Positions 7,982-12,408 of a stretch of DNA of 12,408 nt are shown in pieces (within the stretch, counting starts at the first letter, position 1; each line of letters opens with the position of its first letter). The position numbers were made by a program, and so were the translations under genes. The notes under the pieces were generated by a model. That model ran no database searches. It saw only the letters and a program-made list of their open reading frames with translations, and was not told where the DNA came from. This DNA is from Desulfobacteraceae bacterium (GTDB taxonomy: Bacteria > Desulfobacterota > Desulfobacteria > Desulfobacterales > UBA11574): NCBI GenBank assembly GCA_029857875.1, contig JAOUGB010000023.1, positions 1-12,408 on the forward strand. Reading direction: 5' to 3'.

Positions 7982-8051
7982 GATGTGCCTCCTATGGTTG
8001 TATAGGTGACTGTTGATATTGCAGGATACGATTTAGCGTGCTATTTATCTT

Positions 8052-8079
8052 AATATAATTCCACACTGTGGCATGTCAA
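8052..8079 (-). promoter_or_regulatory. Predicted sigma-70-type promoter of korAB with embedded palindrome
   Basis: A perfect TTGACA (8074-8079) and TATATT (8052-8057, one mismatch to TATAAT) are separated by 16 bases. The predicted start near 8045 would leave a leader of about 64 nt before the korA ATG. The spacer contains a perfect palindrome, CCACAGTGTGG (8061-8071), placed where a bound repressor would block polymerase. Confidence 0.55.
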
Positions 8080-8098
8080 ATCTAATGTTTTCGCAGGA

Positions 8099-8142
8099 TA
8101 AAAAGCTTTGGGGCCAGATTTATACCGTGTAACCCTGACCCC
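8099..8142 (-). terminator. Hairpin after the ferredoxin gene, possible terminator
   Basis: On the minus strand GGGGTCAG (8142-8135) can pair over eight positions, including one G-T pair, with CTGGCCCC (8117-8110) around a 17-nt loop. A TTTTT run follows after five bases (8100-8104). It lies 13 bp after the ferredoxin stop and upstream of the korAB promoter, so it may end the osmC-to-ferredoxin transcript. The gap between stem and T-run makes it an imperfect terminator. Confidence 0.4.
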
Positions 8143-8154
8143 GTTTAAATGTAA

Positions 8155-8349
8155 TCAATCATCTTCTATGATAATGGCATCGGCGCCGCATTCATCTGCA
8201 GCCTGCCTAACCAGCGCCTCGTATTGTGCGGGGACTTCATCCACCTTAACCATAGACTTCAGTTCGTCTTCATCGTATTCGAAAACTTCAGGACATAAGT
8301 CGTTACAACGCCGATCTCCCATGCAATTTTCGGTGACTTTTACTTTCAT
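8155..8349 (-). CDS. Monocluster [4Fe-4S]/[3Fe-4S] ferredoxin with Asp ligand
   Basis: This 64-residue low-potential electron carrier is acidic and cytoplasmic. The cluster motif is C9-M-G-D12-R-R-C15-N-D-L-C19-P, with the remote ligand C54 near the C-terminus. The second ligand position, usually Cys in Desulfovibrio-type ferredoxins, is Asp12, as in the Pyrococcus furiosus ferredoxin, where this favours conversion between [4Fe-4S] and [3Fe-4S]. Cys19 corresponds to the residue that forms a disulfide in related ferredoxins, but its usual partner position (46) is Leu. The start is ATG at 8349, with AAAGGAG six bases upstream; a longer open frame reaches 8445 but overlaps the flavodoxin gene and lacks a ribosome site. 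It closes the osmC-rubrerythrin-flavodoxin cluster and may also serve the adjacent korAB as electron acceptor. Confidence 0.92.
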   Translation of the reverse strand: MKVKVTENCMGDRRCNDLCPEVFEYDEDELKSMVKVDEVPAQYEALVRQAADECGADAIIIEDD

Positions 8350-8386
8350 CTTTTTCTCCTTTTTCAACAAATTTAAAGCCGTTGGG

Positions 8387-8830
8387 TTAAGCAAACTTCT
8401 GACCAATGGCTTTCCCGTAATCTTGGCAGGCACGCGCCCCTTCATCAGTTTTCATGACCTGTTCTTTCAGATTTAATGCACCCAAATCAACCATATCCAT
8501 TTTGAATACGTAAAGCATGGTGTCATATATCATGTCAGCAGATTCCCCACTGTGGGTGTAAGACCCGAATGCGCCCCCCATCTTACCCACCAGATTGGCT
8601 TTTTCTGCCAAGAAAAGAAATGTTTTCATGCCTGCGGTGATATCCCGATGATAAGTGGGACAGCCGAATATAAAACCGTCGTATCCTCCCATATCCTTTT
8701 CATCTTTTATTTCAGAGATTTTTTTCAGCTCCGCGATGTTTCCAGTGAGACGGACACCTTCAGCGATATATTCCGCCATTTTTTCCGTAATTCCAGTTCT
8801 GCTGTAATATCCGATAAGTACTTTCGCCAT
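8387..8830 (-). CDS. Flavodoxin-family protein (single domain)
   Basis: This is a 147-residue flavodoxin-fold protein predicted to bind FMN and carry electrons in the cytoplasm. The phosphate loop is YYSRTGITEKMA (8-19). The isoalloxazine-contacting loops are FGCPTYHRDI (55-64) and GAFGSYTHSGES (86-97). The last loop resembles the flavodoxin domain of FprA-type flavodiiron proteins, but the metallo-beta-lactamase oxidase domain is absent here. ATG at 8830 is chosen because AAGGAGG lies seven bases upstream and because it starts the first beta strand directly. Open reading upstream of it overlaps rubrerythrin. It is 41 bp after the rubrerythrin stop and 37 bp before the ferredoxin start, so it is cotranscribed. 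It could donate electrons to rubrerythrin or to the OsmC-like protein; neither is shown. Confidence 0.9.
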   Translation of the reverse strand: MAKVLIGYYSRTGITEKMAEYIAEGVRLTGNIAELKKISEIKDEKDMGGYDGFIFGCPTYHRDITAGMKTFLFLAEKANLVGKMGGAFGSYTHSGESADMIYDTMLYVFKMDMVDLGALNLKEQVMKTDEGARACQDYGKAIGQKFA

Positions 8831-8871
8831 TTTCAACCTCCTTATTAAATGTTTAATGTTTGTGATATTAT

Positions 8872-9369
8872 TTAATCCACCTTGGAAAAAGCCTTGATAT
8901 TGGCGCTGCAAACCGGGCATGTTTCCGGAGGTTCATTTTCACAGGTATAGCCACACACAGCGCAGACATAATAGCAATCCACGGCTTCAGGATTATCAAG
9001 ACTGTCCAGAGCCTTCTGGTAAAGACCGGCATGGATTTTTTCAACTTCATTAGCAAAGGTAAAGCTTCTTTCGGCTGCTTTTTCTCCTTCTGATTGTGCT
9101 GCGTCGATCATTGCCGGATACATACTTTTGAACTCATGGGTTTCACCGGCAATGGCCTCTTTGAGGTTTTCAGCGGTTGATTTTACTCCTCTTAGAACCC
9201 TCAGATGTGCATGGGCGTGGACGGTTTCAGCCTCTGCAGCCGCCCTGAAAAGGTTGGCAACCTGAGGATAACCTTCCTGATCGGCCTTTTTTGCAAATGC
9301 AAGATACTTTCGGTTGGCTTGGGATTCCCCGGCAAATGCTTCCAGTAAATTTTGTTCTGTTTGACTCAT
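8872..9369 (-). CDS. rbr: Rubrerythrin
   Basis: This 165-residue non-haem diiron peroxidase reduces H2O2 to water in anaerobes. The N-terminal four-helix ferritin-like domain carries diiron ligands in the AFAGES segment (E15), E48-x2-H51, E76 in AGETHEF, and E110-x2-H113. The C-terminal rubredoxin-like domain has C136-x2-C139 and C151-x2-C154 and relays electrons to the diiron site. Length and domain order are normal for the family. ATG at 9369 has AAGGAGG six bases upstream. It starts 23 bp after the OsmC-like stop and is followed by flavodoxin and ferredoxin. The cluster therefore pairs two peroxide-handling proteins with two electron carriers. No regulator is visible in it. Confidence 0.96.
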   Translation of the reverse strand: MSQTEQNLLEAFAGESQANRKYLAFAKKADQEGYPQVANLFRAAAEAETVHAHAHLRVLRGVKSTAENLKEAIAGETHEFKSMYPAMIDAAQSEGEKAAERSFTFANEVEKIHAGLYQKALDSLDNPEAVDCYYVCAVCGYTCENEPPETCPVCSANIKAFSKVD

Positions 9370-9392
9370 ACAATTCCTCCTTTTTATTTAAT

Positions 9393-9854
9393 TTAGTCTT
9401 CCATGGTCAGTTCATGGTTGATATCAATGCAACCGATGACGCTTTGGGCTCCGGGGCACAATTTCAAATAGGATTCCAGCGCATCTTTTGCCGCTGTCCT
9501 CTTTTCTTTTGGCAATTTAAGCCAGTAACTGACGTTAATGCGTGTAATTTTCAAAACACCGTCGACGTCTTCGATGTCGCCGGTGACGATGGCTTTAAAC
9601 AAATCTCGAAAGGTCCGAATCTTTTTGCCGGCCAGCACCGCGGCCAGTGTGCCCATCATTCAGCCGCCCACAGCACCGACAATGTGATCTAATGTTGCCG
9701 CATGTTCTTCTTCCGGATCAACTTTATAGAAATTTTTGATTCCCCCGTGGACCCCGTAATAGACTGGTTCAGCAAAACCCTTGATCACGGCTTTCCGGGT
9801 AGGCCCCATTTCTCTCGTGATCGTAATATGTGATGTGTGGACAATTTCACCCAT
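9393..9854 (-). CDS. OsmC-family protein with predicted selenocysteine (in-frame UGA)
   Basis: Read through one in-frame UGA at 9660-9662, this gene encodes a 153-residue OsmC-family protein, a thiol-dependent hydroperoxide reductase family. Residues 1-64 end in LDHIVGAVGG, then residue 65 (UGA), then MMGTLAAVLAGKK. In OsmC proteins this is the ALGGC site, and the residue after GG is the peroxidatic cysteine. The second redox cysteine is intact at C133 in LKLCPGAQSV. The segment after the UGA continues in the same frame with normal family sequence for 88 codons to a TAA. A hairpin with a GGU loop lies just downstream of the UGA. The start ATG at 9854 has AAGGGGG five bases upstream, while the ATGATG after the UGA has no ribosome site. 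Selenocysteine forms of OsmC-like proteins have been reported in computational selenoproteome surveys. A nonsense mutation or two separate peptides are the alternatives. Confidence 0.85.
9628..9647 (-). promoter_or_regulatory. Candidate bacterial SECIS element
   Basis: Starting 13 nt after the UGA, CUGGCC pairs with GGCCGG (six pairs, one G-U). Two further G-C pairs close a three-base loop GGU at 9637-9639, leaving one bulged U on the 3' side. The loop lies 21-23 nt after the UGA; in Escherichia coli fdhF the GGU is at about 19-21. A GU-containing apical loop at this distance is what SelB-dependent bacterial SECIS elements require. Confidence 0.65.
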
Positions 9855-9976
9855 AATTTCCCCCTTGATTATCAGTTTTAGTCAAATTGTCACCCCGCAC
9901 AACAGGTAAATTATATTAATGATTTTAAATGATATATGTTAAGACCATCATATGGGCAATGGTTCAAGTCGATTCA

Positions 9977-11446
9977 TCAATGGATCCGCATGCCCATGAT
10001 CGGCCACAGAACGTAAACTGCAAAACCGGTTACTGCGATCAGCAAAATACTGGCCGGTATTCCGTATAGAAAGAATTCAGCGGGTGAAAACTGTCTGGAT
10101 TCATATGCGATGGCATTTGGAGCGGCGCCGACAAGCAGCAGAAACGGCATTCCTGACGTGACCAAGGATGAAAAAAGGATGACATCCGGTGCGACACCGA
10201 TATAAGAAGTAAGCACCAAGGCAACCGGCAGGGAGATAGCGATGGCCGCAACGTTCATTAAAAAATTGGTCATCATCATAACGAAAAATGCAATACCCAT
10301 AATAAAGAAGAAACTGCTTGAATTATGGAATATCATCAACCATTTTATCGCAAGCCACTTGGCTGCACCTGTTTGCCAGAGGCAAAAACCCATACTCATG
10401 GCACCTGCAAAAAGCAGGATGATATTCCATGGTATTTCTTCAAGATCATCGATATCCAGGATGCCTGTAATAAAAAAAAGAATCGTTGATGTTAAGATAA
10501 TGGCGGTTTTATTGAGCATCTTAAACGCCGGAAAAAAGGAACTCAGAGACATTGCCAGAATACAGGCAAAGACGATGAGCAGGGCGATTTTTTCTTTTTT
10601 GGTGACCGGTCCCAGCTTTTTATTGAGCTGTAAGGCCCTTTCTCTTAACCCTGGAATAACGCTCTTTTCGGGCTTGAAGAAAATCATAAAAAATATCCAC
10701 AATAAAAAAACCATCAGCCACCCGATGGGGAGCATGTAATAGCTTAATTGGAAAAATGTGATGTCCTGGCCAATGACGTCATTATAAAAACCTATGGCAA
10801 CCGCACCCCGTGCAGCTCCTAATAGCGTTACAATGCTTCCTGCCCCGGCGACATAAGCCATGCCCATAAAAAGCCCCTTGCCAAACTTTGTTGCTTGGTC
10901 TTCTTCTCCATAAAGCCCGTAAATCGAAACAAGGAGCGGAAATATGGTTGCCGCTACAGCTGTATGGGCCATTATGTGAGTCAAAGCTGCGATCAACACA
11001 AAACAGCCGAGATAAATCATGCTGGTTTTTTCGCCGACGATCACTAGCATCTTATAGGCCATCCGTTTGGTGAGTCCTGTTTTTGTAAAAACCATTCCGA
11101 TGACGATAGAGGCGAAAATAAACATGACCGATGGGTCCATAAAGTCCGTGAACGCCGCCCTGGCCGGACGGATAAGAAAATAGACCTGAAGGACGCCAAT
11201 GGCAAGGCTGGTGACGCCGACAGGTACGACTTCAAAAACCCACCAGATTGTGGCAAACACAGATATCGCCAGAGCGCCTTTTCCCTCTCTGCTCAATACA
11301 AAATGTTTTCCGGCCGGATCGATGGCGTCTGACCACGGTGGTGCATAATACACCAGTGCAAAGAGAAATATACCGGCAACAAGAAAAATAAAATGTTTTG
11401 CGTTAAAACGACCGTTGTTAATCTTTAATTCAACATCTCCTGCCAT
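9977..11446 (-). CDS. SLC13/DASS-family anion transporter, atypical SNT motifs
   Basis: This 489-residue inner-membrane transporter of the divalent anion/sodium symporter family has about eleven hydrophobic segments and two re-entrant hairpin regions. Family features include ITGILDIDDLEEIPWNIILL (327-345 region) and the C-terminal VGAAPNAIAYESRQFSPAEF (439-457 region). In Na+-coupled members both halves carry an SNT motif that binds Na+ and substrate carboxylate. Here the first is A160-H161-T162 and the second M397-N398-V399. The partner loop, usually G-T-P-P-N, reads GAARGAVAIG (210-219). Substrate and coupling ion may therefore differ from dicarboxylate transporters; sulfate, sulfonate or another organic anion are possible. 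ATG at 11446 has only a weak GGA site. It is 56 bp after the CBS-domain gene and probably in its operon. Confidence 0.88.
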   Translation of the reverse strand: MAGDVELKINNGRFNAKHFIFLVAGIFLFALVYYAPPWSDAIDPAGKHFVLSREGKGALAISVFATIWWVFEVVPVGVTSLAIGVLQVYFLIRPARAAFTDFMDPSVMFIFASIVIGMVFTKTGLTKRMAYKMLVIVGEKTSMIYLGCFVLIAALTHIMAHTAVAATIFPLLVSIYGLYGEEDQATKFGKGLFMGMAYVAGAGSIVTLLGAARGAVAIGFYNDVIGQDITFFQLSYYMLPIGWLMVFLLWIFFMIFFKPEKSVIPGLRERALQLNKKLGPVTKKEKIALLIVFACILAMSLSSFFPAFKMLNKTAIILTSTILFFITGILDIDDLEEIPWNIILLFAGAMSMGFCLWQTGAAKWLAIKWLMIFHNSSSFFFIMGIAFFVMMMTNFLMNVAAIAISLPVALVLTSYIGVAPDVILFSSLVTSGMPFLLLVGAAPNAIAYESRQFSPAEFFLYGIPASILLIAVTGFAVYVLWPIMGMRIH

Positions 11447-11502
11447 AGATTATTCCAAAAATTCCACTCTCAGAACGCATTAAGAAGATACGTGCCGGAC
11501 AG

Positions 11503-12057
11503 TTAGAGTTCACAAACGGAAAGTGTTTGTACAACCTCTTTGAACATATCTGTTTGTCTTAGAATCCCCACAATTTTTTTACCCCGGGTTACCAGTAAAG
11601 ACTGATGATGCTCCAGAGCCAGTTGATGTATGGCTTCACTCAGGGAAGCGTCTTCCGGAACATACTCTCCTTCGGCTGGAGCCCAGACCAGTATTTTGAC
11701 TTTAAGCCGGCCCGCACTTCTGCAGATATCAATTAAAGGTTTGTCCCAAAATCCGCATTGACTCAACATCGGTTTTAAATACTGAGAACTGACGCCAAAC
11801 CTGGATAGGGTTTTGGAATCGTAGATCTGTTGTCCTTTGGGTTCCAATGCTCTGAGGATATCCAGCTGACTAATTTTGCCGACAATTTCTCCATTTTCGT
11901 CAGATATAAGAAGGATTTTATGAGGATAAATCCCCTGCTCATACGCTTTTTGAGCTTTTTCAAGGGCAAGGGCGGCCTCATATAAATTGGATTCAATGGA
12001 AATGGTCTCATATTCTGATATGGGGATCATTAAATCTTTTACAATTTTATTTTTCAT
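11503..12057 (-). CDS. CBS-domain pair protein, likely transporter-linked
   Basis: This 184-residue cytoplasmic protein is made almost wholly of two CBS domains. The first is at about 4-72 (VKDLMIPISEYETISIES, ending VGKISQLDILRAL) and the second at about 120-178 (YVPEDASLSEAIHQLALEHH, ending VGILRQTDMFKEV). Such pairs bind adenine nucleotides in a central cleft and act as energy or ionic sensors. No catalytic domain is attached. Residues 80-118 form a longer than usual linker containing two cysteines (C101, C112). ATG at 12057 follows GGAAG with a nine-base gap, a modest ribosome site. It lies directly upstream of the SLC13-type transporter (56 bp), so gating of that transporter is a reasonable guess. 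It resembles the N-terminal parts of CBS-fused permeases, but no fusion is seen here. Confidence 0.85.
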   Translation of the reverse strand: MKNKIVKDLMIPISEYETISIESNLYEAALALEKAQKAYEQGIYPHKILLISDENGEIVGKISQLDILRALEPKGQQIYDSKTLSRFGVSSQYLKPMLSQCGFWDKPLIDICRSAGRLKVKILVWAPAEGEYVPEDASLSEAIHQLALEHHQSLLVTRGKKIVGILRQTDMFKEVVQTLSVCEL

Positions 12058-12084
12058 GTTGCGTCTTCCATGATAAATCTATTC

Positions 12085-12229
12085 ATGAGCCTGCTGATTA
12101 ATGGTCTTTTCATCCAATTTCTGCGTTATGCTCAAAAAATAATCCTCAGAATATCAAACATATGCTTGTGGTTATTTTTTTCGCAGGCCTTGATCTTGAA
12201 CAAAAATCCTCATTAATCAACAGACTCAT
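12085..12229. repeat. 145-bp segment bounded by 19-bp inverted repeats
   Basis: ATGAGCCTGCTGATTAATG at 12085-12103 is matched in inverse orientation at 12211-12229 with 17 of 19 identities. The inner flanks share a weaker inverted similarity: CTGCG followed by AAAAAATAA and CC on both strands. The 107-bp core has no coding potential that I can support. It could be a small non-autonomous mobile element or a large foldback in the leader of the CBS gene. No clear target duplication was seen. Confidence 0.45.
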
Positions 12230-12408
12230 TCATGCTTTTCCAGAAAACGGACCATAGATTCTTTAATACGTTTACCAACTTCAGACGATAGTTGAATTGA
12301 AAGGTCCGAGTCCTCGCTGTTTTCGGAATACAGATTCCTTTTTTCGAAAGTGATCGATGATTTTGTGTTTAAGAATACCGGCAAGCCAAGTTTTTATGGA
12401 TAAACTGT
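12226..12408 (-). pseudogene. Truncated sigma-70-family factor fragment, apparently frameshifted
   Basis: The gene runs in from beyond the window edge. The first frame (from 12406) reads KTWLAGILKHKIIDHFRKKE, which is typical of the end of sigma region 2 in ECF-type sigma factors (the AWLxxIxRNxxIDxxRR pattern). After an A6-GG run the same frame turns into unlikely sequence and stops at 12281-12283. The frame one base ahead reads NLYSENSEDSDLSIQL and continues to a stop at 12226-12228, which looks more protein-like. No sigma region 4 follows in any frame. I read this as the 3' end of a broken or frameshifted sigma gene, whose end meets the inverted-repeat segment. A sequencing indel in the A-run could mimic the frameshift. 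Confidence 0.4.

Noticed and set aside
8350-8445. Longer N-terminus for the ferredoxin
   Set aside because: It would overlap the flavodoxin 3' end, lacks a ribosome site, and adds 32 residues not seen in this ferredoxin family. The ATG at 8349 has a strong site.
9393-9659. A separate 88-codon gene starting at the ATGATG after the UGA
   Set aside because: No ribosome site precedes it, and the upstream 64 codons plus this part together make one OsmC-family protein in a single frame.
9910-9915. Perfect TATAAT upstream of the OsmC-like gene
   Set aside because: No recognisable -35 box at 15-19 bp; the sequence is simply AT-rich. A promoter is likely somewhere in 9855-9976 but cannot be placed.
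12160-12255. Plus-strand 31-codon open frame starting MLVVIFFAGLDLEQK
   Set aside because: No ribosome site, no family resemblance, and it runs across the inverted-repeat segment and the sigma fragment.

Overview
This window is a run of bacterial genes that all lie on the minus strand, so transcription goes from high to low coordinates. The gene set suggests an anaerobic Desulfobacterota (sulfate-reducer-like) chromosome. The main pointers are a glutaryl-CoA dehydrogenase that strongly resembles the non-decarboxylating Desulfococcus type, a ferredoxin-linked 2-oxoacid oxidoreductase, rubrerythrin-based oxidant defence, and an in-frame UGA that looks like selenocysteine. The assignment is an inference from gene content; no rRNA or other phylogenetic marker is present.

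In transcription order: (1) 12408-12085 holds the truncated 3' part of a sigma-factor-like gene, then a 145-bp segment bounded by 19-bp inverted repeats. (2) 12057-9977 encodes a two-CBS-domain protein and an SLC13/DASS-type transporter whose usual SNT sodium motifs are altered. (3) 9854-8155 is a compact four-gene cluster: an OsmC-family protein interrupted by an in-frame UGA exactly at the catalytic cysteine position, rubrerythrin, a single-domain flavodoxin and a monocluster ferredoxin with an aspartate in the second ligand position. A hairpin follows it. (4) 8079-5472 has a good sigma-70-type promoter with an embedded palindrome, then korA and korB with an ATGA overlap. (5) 5309-4968 holds two identical 6-4-6 dyads and a NifU-type Fe-S scaffold. 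(6) 4698-94 encodes a cytidylate-kinase-like protein, an NhaA Na+/H+ antiporter, glutaryl-CoA dehydrogenase, and a voltage-sensor potassium channel with a zinc ribbon tail.

The most notable object is the OsmC-like gene (9393-9854). Two adjacent open frames of 64 and 88 codons lie in the same frame, separated only by one UGA. The UGA replaces the first redox cysteine of the family, the second redox cysteine is intact, and a hairpin with a GGU loop sits 21-23 nt downstream, where a bacterial SECIS is expected. The gene leads a cluster of oxidant-detoxifying and low-potential electron carrier genes, so a peroxide reductase role is coherent.

The rest reads as anaerobic metabolism: ferredoxin-dependent 2-oxoacid oxidation, Fe-S assembly, and glutaryl-CoA oxidation to glutaconyl-CoA. 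In known organisms the last step feeds a Na+-pumping decarboxylase, which would fit with the adjacent NhaA. No CRISPR array, tRNA, rRNA, insertion sequence with a transposase, or phage gene was seen.
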